A DNA stretch of 20,222 bases from Lachnospiraceae bacterium (GCA_900770225.1 CAAGJU010000286.1:1-20222), one strand, 5' to 3'. Shown: positions 6,484-14,911, counted from the stretch's first letter. Translations and numbers: made by a program. Notes: a model not told the origin generated them from the letters alone.

Positions 6484-7134
6484 ATGTTAGGAGAGGTTAC
6501 CATCACCCTGCTGCAGGGATTCGGAAAAACGTTGGAGCTTTTCGCACTGACGCTTCTTTTCGCACTGCCGCTGGGACTTCTGATCTGCTTCGGCTCTATG
6601 AGCCGTGTAAAAATCCTGTCGGCGATCATCAATGCCATTATCTGGGTGATCCGGGGAACGCCGCTCATGCTGCAGCTCCTGGTCATCTACTACGGACCGG
6701 GCATTGTATCCCACCAGCAGATCGGCTTTACGAACAGTACGCGTTTTCTTGCCGCACTGATTGCTTTTGTGATCAATTACGCCTGTTATTTTGCCGTGAT
6801 CTACAGAGGCGGCATCCAGTCCGTGCCTGTGGGACAGCGGGAGGCCGGCAAGGTGCTCGGCATGACAAACAGCCAGATCTTCCGGAAGATTGTTTTTCTG
6901 CAGGTCATTAAGAACATCATACCGCCGATCTCCAATGAGATCATCACGCTGGTCAAGGATACCTCACTCGCACGCGTCATCGCTGTCTATGAGATCATCT
7001 GGGCAGGCGAGACGTACATCAAGCACGGCGGACTGATCTGGCCTCTTTTCTATACCGGTGTGTTCTATCTGGTGTTCAGCGCGCTGCTGACGTGGATCTT
7101 CAATAAAACCGAAAAGAAACTTGCCTATTTCTGA
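6484..7134 (+). CDS. Amino-acid ABC transporter permease
   Basis: A 216-aa HisM/GlnP-type permease. The conserved RGTPLMLQLLV stands at 57-67, and the EAA loop that docks the ATPase is at about 120-139 (EAGKVLGMTNSQIFRKI). About five membrane helices are visible, and it probably works as a homodimer because no second permease is nearby. The start ATG 6484 has AGAGGT (6471-6476). It lies 13 nt after the binding protein. The ATPase gene follows only after a 200-nt gap filled by a tandem repeat, which is unusual for such an operon. Confidence 0.93.
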   Translation: MLGEVTITLLQGFGKTLELFALTLLFALPLGLLICFGSMSRVKILSAIINAIIWVIRGTPLMLQLLVIYYGPGIVSHQQIGFTNSTRFLAALIAFVINYACYFAVIYRGGIQSVPVGQREAGKVLGMTNSQIFRKIVFLQVIKNIIPPISNEIITLVKDTSLARVIAVYEIIWAGETYIKHGGLIWPLFYTGVFYLVFSALLTWIFNKTEKKLAYF

Positions 7135-7157
7135 CATGTGAACGATATCTGATATCC

Positions 7158-7296
7158 GTGGATCCGGCCGTTATTATCCGTGGATCCGGTCGTTGCCAGA
7201 GAGCAGATACGAATATGAGTGGATCTGGTCGTTGTCAGAGAGCGGATATGAATATCAGTGAAACCGGTCATTATCAGAAAACGGATACGAATGACA
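7158..7296 (+). repeat. 39-bp tandem repeat inside the transporter operon
   Basis: Units start at GTGGATCC 7158 (truncated, 22 bp), 7180, 7219 and 7258, with 39-bp spacing and shared segments GGTCGTTG.CAGAGAGC.GATA.GAATA. The copies have diverged by several bases each. It separates permease and ATPase genes and is followed by a short GC-rich hairpin (GCCGCCTGCTGAAGGCGGC at 7303-7321) just before the ATPase start. Confidence 0.8.
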
Positions 7297-7336
7297 GTTT
7301 GTGCCGCCTGCTGAAGGCGGCGGGATGGATATAACC

Positions 7337-8098
7337 ATGGCATTACTGGAAGTACAGAATCTGAAGAAAAATTTCGGCAGCACAAAGGTGCTGAAGGATA
7401 TCAGCTTTTCTCTTGAGAAGGGCGAGACACTGTCCATTATCGGTTCGTCGGGCGGAGGCAAGACAACGCTGCTGCGCTGCCTGAACTTTCTCGAGACACC
7501 GTCGGAGGGACGGATCGTTGTCAATAACGATGTCCTGTATGATGGTGCGGATACCAGAAAATACTCAGACGAGGAGATAAGGAAAAAAAGGCTGCACTTT
7601 GGCCTTGTATTCCAGAACTTCAACCTGTTTCCGCAGTACACGGCATTGGAAAATGTCATGCTGGCGCCGACGCTCGCTTCCCGTCAGACCGGAGAGTCAC
7701 AGGAGTCTATTAAGAAGAGAGCGGAGGAACTGCTGGACCGCATGGGCCTTTCAGAGAAGATGGACCTCTATCCGAAACAGCTCTCCGGCGGACAGAGTCA
7801 GCGAGTGGCGATCGCACGGGCTCTGGCACTTCATCCGGATATCCTCTGCTTTGATGAGCCCACATCAGCGCTGGACCCCGAGCTGACGGGAGAGGTGCTG
7901 AAGGTCATCAGCGGACTTGCCGCCGGCCACACGACGATGATCATTGTCACGCATGAGATGAAATTTGCCCATGATGTGGCGGATAAGGTTATTTTTCTTG
8001 ACGACGGTTATATTCTCGAACAGGGAACGCCTGAGGAGGTCTTTGAACATCCCACCCAGGAGAGAACCAGACAGTTTCTTGCAGGATATGACCAGTGA
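7337..8098 (+). CDS. Amino-acid ABC transporter ATP-binding protein
   Basis: A 253-aa ATPase that powers the importer at the inner face of the membrane. Walker A is GSSGGGKT (36-43), the Q-loop lies in FQNFNLFPQ, the signature is LSGGQ (149-153), Walker B is ILCFDE (169-174) and the switch histidine is His206 (VTHEM). The start ATG 7337 (MALLEVQNL) matches the family; GTG 7301 and ATG 7325 are in-frame alternatives that would add 12 or 4 residues. The ribosome site is weak (GGGATGG at 7322-7328), and the hairpin at 7303-7321 lies just upstream, so expression may be set separately from the permease. Confidence 0.93.
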   Translation: MALLEVQNLKKNFGSTKVLKDISFSLEKGETLSIIGSSGGGKTTLLRCLNFLETPSEGRIVVNNDVLYDGADTRKYSDEEIRKKRLHFGLVFQNFNLFPQYTALENVMLAPTLASRQTGESQESIKKRAEELLDRMGLSEKMDLYPKQLSGGQSQRVAIARALALHPDILCFDEPTSALDPELTGEVLKVISGLAAGHTTMIIVTHEMKFAHDVADKVIFLDDGYILEQGTPEEVFEHPTQERTRQFLAGYDQ

Positions 8099-8117
8099 TT
8101 TTCAGACATCATGCAGG

Positions 8118-8150
8118 AAGCGGACGTGCGCGAAATGCGCATGTCCGTTT
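8118..8150 (+). terminator. Probable terminator of the transporter operon
   Basis: CGGACGTGCGC (8121-8131) pairs with GCGCATGTCCG (8137-8147) with one G.T pair, extended by AAG/TTT. The T-run is short (TTTG), so termination may be partial. Confidence 0.6.
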
Positions 8151-8175
8151 GCTGTGCTACGGGCATTGCCGTCGG

Positions 8176-8204
8176 TTGATTTTAGCCGGTGGATGCTATA
8201 TGAT
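8176..8204 (+). promoter_or_regulatory. Promoter of the purB-purA operon
   Basis: TTGATT (8176-8181), a 17-bp spacer and TATGAT (8199-8204). A start near 8211 would give a leader of about 300 nt that includes the whole palindromic element at 8239-8462. I do not see a purine-riboswitch core. Confidence 0.55.
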
Positions 8205-8238
8205 TGAGCGAGCAGACATGAGGCAGGATGTTCAGTGA

Positions 8239-8462
8239 TACAGATGCTTTCAACCCGCAACCATCCGCAGACGCCGGTGGTTGGCGAGTACGAGCGCAGC
8301 GAAGGACGAACTTGCGCGAGCAGTGAGCCACATCCACACACGAAGTGTGTGAGTGTGGCGAACGCCGCGACAGTGTGAGAAACCCAGCAGAGCTGGTTTC
8401 TCACACTTACCACCGCTGCGTCGAGGACGAGCGAGAGCGTGTTGCGGGTGGAAGCATCTGTA
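8239..8462 (-). repeat. Palindromic element A, copy 1 (224 bp, with extra hairpins)
   Basis: Terminal inverted repeats of about 22 bp (TACAGATGCTT..CCGCAAC at 8239-8261, complement at 8441-8462). Inside them is the family core: CCGCAGACGCCGGTGGTTGGCG on one side and TTACCACCGCTGCGTCGAGG on the other. Between the core arms is a cassette of about 105 bp not present in copies 2 and 3. It carries the hairpins ACACAC-GAA-GTGTGT (8336-8350, nested in CCACA/TGTGG) and GTGTGAGAAACC/GGTTTCTCACAC (8373-8406). Strand is given relative to copies 2 and 3. It lies in the probable purB leader. Open frames through it are not genes. Confidence 0.85.
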
Positions 8463-8515
8463 TCCAGATATTATAACAGCAACGAATTTTGAAACAAACC
8501 GATCGGAGGATGAGC

Positions 8516-9949
8516 ATGGGTACAGACGGTTACATCAGCCCGCTGGCAGAACGCTATGCGAGTAAGGAAATGCAGCATATTTTTTCCGAAGACTTCAAAT
8601 TCTCCACTTGGAGAAGACTCTGGGTCGCTCTTGCAGAGACGGAGAAGGAACTGGGACTCCCGATCACGCAGGAACAGATCGACGAGATGAAGGCGCATAT
8701 CAACGATATCAATTATGATGTCGCGCATGAGAGGGAAAAAGTCGTCCGCCATGACGTCATGTCCCATGTGTACGCCTATGGTGTGCAGTGTCCGAAGGCA
8801 AAGGGAATTATCCACCTGGGCGCAACCTCCTGCTATGTGGGAGACAACACCGATATCATTATCATGAGCGAGGCGCTGAAGGTCATTCAGAAAAAGCTTG
8901 TCAGCGTGATCGCTGAGCTGGCGAAGTTCGCCAAAGCACAGAAAAATCAGGCGTGCCTCGCCTATACCCATTATCAGCCGGCACAGCCGACGACACTGGG
9001 CAAGAGAGCGACGCTCTGGATGAATGAGTTTGTCATGGATCTCGAGGATCTCGAATACGTACAGGGATCCCTGAAGCTTCTCGGCTGCAAGGGAACGACC
9101 GGAACACAGGCGAGCTTCCTTGAACTGTTCAACGGAGATCAGGAGAAGTGTGACCGACTGGATCCGATGATCGCTGAGAAGATGGGATTCAAGGCCTGCT
9201 ATCCGGTGTCCGGCCAGACATATTCCCGGAAGGTGGACACGCGTGTGCTGAATATCCTTGCGGGCATCGCCGCAAGTGCGCACAAGTTCTCCAACGATAT
9301 CCGGATGCTGCAGCATGAGAAGGAAGTCGAGGAGCCGTTCGAGAAAGGACAGATCGGTTCTTCCGCGATGGCTTATAAGAGAAATCCCATGCGCGACGAG
9401 AGAATCGCCTCCCTGTCCCGCTATGTCATGATCGATGCACTGAATCCGGCAATGACCTCCGCGGAGCAGTGGTTTGAGAGAACCCTGGATGACTCTGCGA
9501 ACAAGAGGCTTTCGGTTTCCGAAGCGTTTCTTGCGACCGACGGTATCCTTGATCTGATGCTGAACGTGGTCGACGGCCTCGTCGTATATCCGAAAGTTAT
9601 TGAAAAGCATCTTCGCGCCGAACTTCCTTTTATGGCTACGGAGAATATCATGATGGATGCCGTGAAGGCAGGCGGAGACCGTCAGGAGCTGCATGAGCGC
9701 ATCCGTGAGCTCTCCATGGAAGCCGGGAAGAAAGTCAAGGAAGAGGGCGCAGACAACGATCTGCTCGACCGTATCGCAGCGGATCCGATGTTCCATCTCA
9801 CAAGGGAACAGCTGGAGAATACCATGGATCCGAACCGCTATGTGGGACGCGCACCTGAGCAGGTTGACAGATACCTGGCCAATGTCATCGCACCGATCCT
9901 GGATTCTCATAAGGATATGCTCGGCGTGAAAGTTGAGATCGACGTCTGA
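8516..9949 (+). CDS. purB: Adenylosuccinate lyase
   Basis: A 477-aa enzyme of purine synthesis that cleaves SAICAR to AICAR and adenylosuccinate to AMP, each with release of fumarate. The superfamily signature GSSAMAYKRNP (281-291) holds the catalytic serine loop. His100 in IHLGATSCYVGDNTD and His152 in YTHYQPAQPTT match conserved catalytic and binding positions. The start ATG 8516 is chosen because GGAGGA (8505-8510) lies 5 nt before it; ATG 8510 overlaps that site, and TTG 8489 has none. purA follows after 51 nt without a terminator, giving an operon for both steps around AMP. Confidence 0.95.
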   Translation: MGTDGYISPLAERYASKEMQHIFSEDFKFSTWRRLWVALAETEKELGLPITQEQIDEMKAHINDINYDVAHEREKVVRHDVMSHVYAYGVQCPKAKGIIHLGATSCYVGDNTDIIIMSEALKVIQKKLVSVIAELAKFAKAQKNQACLAYTHYQPAQPTTLGKRATLWMNEFVMDLEDLEYVQGSLKLLGCKGTTGTQASFLELFNGDQEKCDRLDPMIAEKMGFKACYPVSGQTYSRKVDTRVLNILAGIAASAHKFSNDIRMLQHEKEVEEPFEKGQIGSSAMAYKRNPMRDERIASLSRYVMIDALNPAMTSAEQWFERTLDDSANKRLSVSEAFLATDGILDLMLNVVDGLVVYPKVIEKHLRAELPFMATENIMMDAVKAGGDRQELHERIRELSMEAGKKVKEEGADNDLLDRIAADPMFHLTREQLENTMDPNRYVGRAPEQVDRYLANVIAPILDSHKDMLGVKVEIDV

Positions 9950-10000
9950 TCCGTGGTTTCAGAACAGAAAAATAATGGCTGATGAAAGAGAGGAATCATC

Positions 10001-11299
10001 ATGGTTAAAGCTGTTGTAGGCGCCAACTGGGGCGACGAAGGTAAGGGAAAAATAACCGACATGCTCGCGGACAGCGCGGATGTCGTTATCCGTTTTCAGG
10101 GCGGAGCAAATGCAGGTCATACGATCGTGAATGAATATGGCAAATTTGCCCTCCACACACTTCCTTCAGGTGTTTTCCACCAGAACATCATGAACATCGT
10201 CGGAAACGGGATGGCGTTTGATATTGACCGCTTTCTTTCAGAATATGAAGAGATTGTCTCCAGAGGCGTGCCGAAACCGCAGATCATGATCTCCGACCGC
10301 GTGCAGGTCATGATGCCCTATCACGTGCAGTTCGACTCTCTGGAAGAGGCAAGACTGGCGGGGAAATCCTTCGGATCCACAAAGTCCGGCATCGCGCCCT
10401 TCTACAGTGATAAGTTTGCCAAGATCGGCTGGCAGATCAATGAATTTTTCCAGGATGATGATGTGCTGATGGAGAAGATCAACCGGATCGCCGATCAGAA
10501 GGATGTCCTTCTCACACAGCTCTATCACACGGATCCTATCGACAGAAAAGGACTGCTGGCGTGGATTAAGGCGAGGAGAGAGAAAGTAGAGCCGTATCTC
10601 GGCAATGTATCTCTCTATCTGGATCAGGCGATCAAAGCAAACAAGACGATCCTCCTGGAGGGACAGCTCGGCACCATGAAGGATCCGGATCACGGTATCT
10701 ATCCGATGGTTACTTCATCGAGCCCGCTGGCCGGTTACGGTGCCGTCGGCGCCGGCATCCCGCCCTATGAGATCAGACAGATCGTCGTGGTGACCAAGGC
10801 ATATTCCTCTTCTGTCGGCGGAGGTGATTTTGTCTCCGAGATCCACGGAGACGAGGCTGTTCAGCTGCGCAACCACGGCGGAGACGGCGGCGAGTACGGA
10901 GCAACAACCGGCCGTCCGAGGAGAGTCGGATGGTACGACTGCGTCGCGTCCAAATATGGCTGCCGTCTGCAGGGAGCTACCGATGTGGCGTTTACGGTTC
11001 TGGATGATCTCGGCTATCTCGATGAGATCCCGGTTGTTGTGGCCTATGAGCTCGACGGAAAGCAGACGACAGAGTTCCCGGTGACGAAGGATCTCGCCCG
11101 CTGCAAACCGGTCTATAAGGTATTCAAAGGCTGGAAATGCGATATCCGCGGTATCCGCAAATTTGAGGATCTGCCGCAGGAGGCGCAGGATTACGTGAAT
11201 TTTATTGAACAGCAGATCGGCTATCCGATTACGCTGGTGTCGAACGGCCCGGGCCGCGAAGATATCATCTACAGGGACAGCCCTCTGAAGAAGGCATAA
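10001..11299 (+). CDS. purA: Adenylosuccinate synthetase
   Basis: A 432-aa GTP-dependent enzyme that joins IMP and aspartate; PurB then yields AMP. The N-terminal loop GDEGKGK (11-17) and NAGHT (38-42, with His40) hold the expected catalytic Asp12 and His40. It departs from the common bacterial form: GANWGDEG replaces GAQWGDEG or GTQWGDEG, GGANAGHT replaces GGHNAGHT, and the usual EGAQGTLLD.D.GTYP segment reads EGQLGTMKDPDHGIYP. The C-terminal GPGRED motif replaces GP.R..T. It is therefore a divergent PurA subtype, but length and core motifs are intact. GAGAGGA at 9988-9994 supports the start. It is cotranscribed with purB and probably with the lipoprotein gene 16 nt downstream. Confidence 0.93.
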   Translation: MVKAVVGANWGDEGKGKITDMLADSADVVIRFQGGANAGHTIVNEYGKFALHTLPSGVFHQNIMNIVGNGMAFDIDRFLSEYEEIVSRGVPKPQIMISDRVQVMMPYHVQFDSLEEARLAGKSFGSTKSGIAPFYSDKFAKIGWQINEFFQDDDVLMEKINRIADQKDVLLTQLYHTDPIDRKGLLAWIKARREKVEPYLGNVSLYLDQAIKANKTILLEGQLGTMKDPDHGIYPMVTSSSPLAGYGAVGAGIPPYEIRQIVVVTKAYSSSVGGGDFVSEIHGDEAVQLRNHGGDGGEYGATTGRPRRVGWYDCVASKYGCRLQGATDVAFTVLDDLGYLDEIPVVVAYELDGKQTTEFPVTKDLARCKPVYKVFKGWKCDIRGIRKFEDLPQEAQDYVNFIEQQIGYPITLVSNGPGREDIIYRDSPLKKA

Positions 11300-11315
11300 G
11301 ACAGGAGCACTATCA

Positions 11316-12326
11316 TTGAAAAAAACAGTCAGAGCCGCGCTTTCCCTTGTAGCGGCGGTTTCTGTGGGTATGGCCGGATGTTCACTGCCGAACAGCAGTC
11401 AGAGCACATCTCTTCAGGTAGATGATACCGGTGCTGTCACAGAGACAATCGTTGAAGGCAGGGACGGCGATTACACGGAAGATGAGCTTGCCTCCTATAT
11501 CCGGGACTCCGTATCTGCCTATAACACGGGGAAGGATTCTGCGGTTTCCCTGGATTCGTGCAGCGTTGACGGCAATGCCGTGAAGATCGTCATGAAATAC
11601 GCGACGGTGCAGGATTACAGCGCCTACAACAGTGTAACTGCTTTTCTGGGCACGCTGGAAGAGGCGGAAGCCGCCGGTTATGACATCGGACAGAACTGGA
11701 TGACATCAGGCGGAGAGGCGGCAGCGGAAGACGATCTGAGCCAGATCTCGGCGAGAAAAGAGGAATGGAAGGTCTTCATCGTGTCAGAGCCGGTGTATGT
11801 GCGTGTACCCGACAAGATCCTGTATACGACGGATAATGTCACGGTGACCGGACGGCTGACGGCCAATGTGGATTCTGTGATGTCGTCGGATATCACCAAT
11901 CCTGCTGCGGAAGTCAGTACATCCTCCGATGGCGAATCCGTGAACGTATCATCGGCTGTGAGCACATCTTCGGCCGGTGCGACCGCAGACAGTACGTCTT
12001 CGGACAGTTCCGGTTCCACAGCCATGTATTCTGTCACGGCTGTTTCGTCAGATGCGAAGTCTGCCGCTTCTTCATCGTCATCGACAGGGAGCGCATCGGC
12101 TTCATCATCGTCAGCGGCATCGGGAAGTTCTTCGTCGTCGACAGCTTCGTCAGGAACGGCATCGTCATCGACAGCTTCATCCGGGAGTTCGTCATCGTCA
12201 GTGATCTCCGGTACTTCGTCGGATTCTTCCGTCGTGAGCTCTTCCGGGCAGTCCCTGAATGCCAACAGTAAAAATGAAAAATTCGTGACAGTGGCGAATG
12301 AATACGCGTATATTATTTATAAGTAG
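11316..12326 (+). CDS. Ser-rich lipoprotein of unknown function
   Basis: A 336-aa predicted lipoprotein. It starts at TTG 11316 with AGGAG (11303-11307) 8 nt before. The signal peptide ends in GMAGC, so Cys22 is lipidated. Residues about 30-195 form a compact domain I do not recognise (YTEDELASYIRDSVSAYN; EEWKVFIVSEPVYVRVPDKILYTTDNVTVTGRL). Residues about 196-310 are an extended Ser/Ala/Thr-rich, low-complexity stretch coded by repeated TCATCG-like triplets. A short conserved-looking tail (KFVTVANEYAYIIYK) ends the protein. It would sit on the outer face of the membrane, with the Ser-rich stretch a spacer or glycosylation target. It lies 16 nt after purA, so it is likely read through from purBA. 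Confidence 0.8.
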   Translation: MKKTVRAALSLVAAVSVGMAGCSLPNSSQSTSLQVDDTGAVTETIVEGRDGDYTEDELASYIRDSVSAYNTGKDSAVSLDSCSVDGNAVKIVMKYATVQDYSAYNSVTAFLGTLEEAEAAGYDIGQNWMTSGGEAAAEDDLSQISARKEEWKVFIVSEPVYVRVPDKILYTTDNVTVTGRLTANVDSVMSSDITNPAAEVSTSSDGESVNVSSAVSTSSAGATADSTSSDSSGSTAMYSVTAVSSDAKSAASSSSSTGSASASSSSAASGSSSSSTASSGTASSSTASSGSSSSSVISGTSSDSSVVSSSGQSLNANSKNEKFVTVANEYAYIIYK

Positions 12327-12458
12327 ACGGTCAGATGGGCAGCAGGCGGTCTCATGCGGCAGACAACTGACGATCAGCAGGCAGCCTTATTATGAAAGCA
12401 GCAGTTTACAGATGCTGCAGCCTGAACGTTTACACAAAAAGTATGAGGAGAGAGAAAA

Positions 12459-13865
12459 ATGGACAATTCCGCAAAAACAATGGATAAGATCATCGCACTG
12501 GCGAAGTCGAGAGGCTTTGTTTATCCGGGATCCGAGATTTACGGCGGCCTGGCCAACACATGGGATTACGGCCCGCTCGGCGTTGAACTGAAAAACAATG
12601 TCAAGAAGGCATGGTGGGAGAAATTCGTTCAGGGCAATAAATACAATGTCGGTGTAGACTGCGCAATCCTGATGAATCCGCAGACATGGGTGGCTTCCGG
12701 ACATCTGGGAAGCTTTTCCGATCCGCTGATGGACTGCCGTGAGTGCCATGAGCGTTTCCGCGCGGATAAGCTGATCGAAGATTTCTGCAATGAGAACGGC
12801 ATTGAACTCGAGAACGGCAGCTGCGACGGCTGGTCCAATGAGCGGATGCAGAACTTCATCGAAGAGCATCAGATTCCCTGCCCGGCGTGCGGCAAGCATA
12901 ATTTTACGGAGATCCGTCAGTTCAACCTGATGTTCAAGACCTTCCAGGGCGTTACCGAGGATGCGAAGAACACCGTTTATCTCCGTCCTGAGACAGCGCA
13001 GGGTATTTTTGTCAACTTCAAAAATGTACAGAGAACATCCAGAAAGAAGATCCCGTTCGGCATCGGCCAGATCGGCAAATCCTTCCGTAATGAGATCACA
13101 CCCGGCAACTTCACCTTCCGTACCCGTGAATTTGAGCAGATGGAGCTTGAATTTTTCTGTGAGCCGGACACCGATCTGGAGTGGTTCGATTACTGGAGAA
13201 GCTTCTGCCATAAGTGGCTGAACGATCTCGGCATCCCGGATGACGAGCTGAGGCTCCGTGATCATGCAAAGGAAGAGCTCTCCTTCTACAGCAAGGCGAC
13301 GACGGATATCGAATTCACCTTCCCCTTCGGCTGGGGCGAACTCTGGGGCATCGCCGACAGAACGGATTATGATCTCGGCCGCCATCAGGAGGTGTCCGGC
13401 GAGGATCTCACATACTTCGACGATGTGAAGAACAAGAAGTACATTCCGTATGTCATTGAGCCGTCACTCGGCGCAGACCGTGTGGTTCTTGCGTTCCTGT
13501 GCTCCGCTTATGATGAGGAAGTACTGGATGCGGAGAAAAATGATGTCCGCACGGTGCTCCATTTCCATCCGGCACTGGCACCCGTCAAGGCAGCAATCCT
13601 GCCGCTTTCCAAGAAGCTCGGAAGCCAGGCGGAAAAGATTTACGATCATCTCTCCTCAAAGTTCAACTGCGAGTACGACGACCGCGGCGCCATCGGAAAG
13701 CGCTATCGCCGTCAGGATGAGATCGGTACGCCTTACTGCATCACCTATGATTTTGATTCCGAAAATGACGGTGCGGTAACGATCCGTGACCGTGATACCA
13801 TGGATCAGGTAAGAGTAAAGATCGATGAGCTTGATCAGTGGTTTGAGGGCAAATTCAGTTTCTGA
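12459..13865 (+). CDS. glyS: Glycyl-tRNA synthetase, alpha2 type
   Basis: A 468-aa class II synthetase of the homodimeric type, not the alpha2beta2 GlyQ/GlyS type. It charges the two glycine tRNAs that also lie in this window. The N-terminus MDKIIALAKSRGFVYPGSEIYGG is diagnostic. A four-cysteine zinc-like site is formed by Cys93/Cys96 and Cys141/Cys144. Motif 2 lies at 208-226 (SFRNEITPGNFTFRTREFE) and motif 3 at 335-347 (PSLGADRVVLAFL). The anticodon-binding domain fills about 375-468. GAGGAG (12445-12450) gives the start. The 132-nt gap upstream holds no T-box antiterminator or terminator, so it lacks the T-box control common for this gene in Firmicutes. Confidence 0.95.
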   Translation: MDNSAKTMDKIIALAKSRGFVYPGSEIYGGLANTWDYGPLGVELKNNVKKAWWEKFVQGNKYNVGVDCAILMNPQTWVASGHLGSFSDPLMDCRECHERFRADKLIEDFCNENGIELENGSCDGWSNERMQNFIEEHQIPCPACGKHNFTEIRQFNLMFKTFQGVTEDAKNTVYLRPETAQGIFVNFKNVQRTSRKKIPFGIGQIGKSFRNEITPGNFTFRTREFEQMELEFFCEPDTDLEWFDYWRSFCHKWLNDLGIPDDELRLRDHAKEELSFYSKATTDIEFTFPFGWGELWGIADRTDYDLGRHQEVSGEDLTYFDDVKNKKYIPYVIEPSLGADRVVLAFLCSAYDEEVLDAEKNDVRTVLHFHPALAPVKAAILPLSKKLGSQAEKIYDHLSSKFNCEYDDRGAIGKRYRRQDEIGTPYCITYDFDSENDGAVTIRDRDTMDQVRVKIDELDQWFEGKFSF

Positions 13866-13952
13866 TTGTCGGATGACAGAATATGACCGGCAGGCTTCGC
13901 GGGCGCATGCCGCAGCGTGTGCTTTCGCGTCCCGTACAGGAGGAAATACGTC

Positions 13953-14888
13953 ATGCTGCAGAAAAAGAAGATAGTAGTGGCACTCGGACACCGTGCGCTG
14001 GGAACGACGCTTCCGGAACAGCGGGAAGCTGTGAAGAAGGCCATGGTTTCCGTGGCTGATCTGGTGGAAGAGGGCGCAGATGTTGTCATCACACACAGCA
14101 ACGGAGCGCAGGTTGGTATGATCCATACGGCCATGAACGAGTTTGCCGTGGCGCATAAGGGCTATACAGGTGCGCCGATGTCGGTATGCTCTGCCATGAG
14201 CCAGGGATACATCGGATATGATATTCAGAACGAGCTGCGCGCGGAACTTCTGCGCAGGGGCATTTATAAGTCAGTAGCAACGGTCATCACGCAGGTGACC
14301 GTTGACCCTTACGATGAAAGCCTGTATCAGCCGACCAAGGTTATTGGAAGAATCCTGACAAAGGAAGAAGCGGATGCCGAGGAGGCCAAGGGAAATTTTG
14401 TCACGGAGGTCGAGGGCGGATACCGCCGTATTATCGCTTCACCGAAACCGAAGGATATCATTGAGATCGATACGATACGGCTGCTGGTTGATGCGGGTCA
14501 GATCGTTATCGCCGGAGGCGGCGGAGGCATTCCCGTCATGGAACAGGGCGAGATGCTGCGTGGCGCCAGTGCAGTTATTGAAAAGGATCTGATCAGTGCG
14601 AGACTGGCTGAGGAGCTGAAGGCTGACGAGCTGTTCATCCTGACCAGCGTGGAAAATGCAAAGCTGGCACACGGCACAGATCACGAGAAACCGATCGGCC
14701 GGATCACGACAGAACAGGCACAGCAGTACATGGATGCCGGCGAGTTCGGCTATGGCACGATGCTGCCGAAGGTTCAGGCCGCTGTAGAGTTCCTGAAGGA
14801 AGGCGGAGAGCGCGCGGTCATCACATCGATCGAAAAAGCAAAGGAAGCCTATTTCGGCAACTGCGGAACGATTATCACCAACGACTGA
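13953..14888 (+). CDS. arcC: Carbamate kinase family protein
   Basis: A 311-aa amino-acid kinase-fold protein. The family reaction makes ATP from carbamoyl phosphate and ADP. Recognised parts are THSNGAQVG (48-56), VDPYDESLYQPTK, AGGGGGIPV and KDLISARLAEELKADELFILTSV. The usual N-terminal GGNAL nucleotide loop reads GHRALG (12-17), so the asparagine is changed. Such variants occur among clostridial members as far as I recall, but substrate and direction are less certain than for classical ArcC. AGGAGG (13938-13943) selects ATG 13953 over an in-frame ATG at 13917. No arginine deiminase or transcarbamylase gene is beside it. A strong terminator follows. Confidence 0.85.
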   Translation: MLQKKKIVVALGHRALGTTLPEQREAVKKAMVSVADLVEEGADVVITHSNGAQVGMIHTAMNEFAVAHKGYTGAPMSVCSAMSQGYIGYDIQNELRAELLRRGIYKSVATVITQVTVDPYDESLYQPTKVIGRILTKEEADAEEAKGNFVTEVEGGYRRIIASPKPKDIIEIDTIRLLVDAGQIVIAGGGGGIPVMEQGEMLRGASAVIEKDLISARLAEELKADELFILTSVENAKLAHGTDHEKPIGRITTEQAQQYMDAGEFGYGTMLPKVQAAVEFLKEGGERAVITSIEKAKEAYFGNCGTIITND

Positions 14889-14911
14889 TTTTGCACTGAA
14901 CTGATATGATA

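Noticed and set aside
8102..8413. 103-aa minus-strand frame in the purB leader
   Set aside because: It consists of terminator and palindromic element sequence and has no ribosome site.
8239..8462. Insertion sequence
   Set aside because: It has inverted ends but no transposase and is only 224 bp. At most it is a non-autonomous element; no clear target duplication was seen.
8211..8515. Purine riboswitch in the purB leader
   Set aside because: I find no conserved three-way-junction core; the leader is filled by the palindromic element.
8471..9910. 479-aa minus-strand frame opposite purB
   Set aside because: Full antisense overlap with a confirmed purB; high GC at third positions keeps the opposite frame open.
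11678..12265. 195-aa acidic minus frame opposite the Ser-rich lipoprotein
   Set aside because: It is the complement of repeated Ser codons, giving Asp/Glu runs; no start signal.
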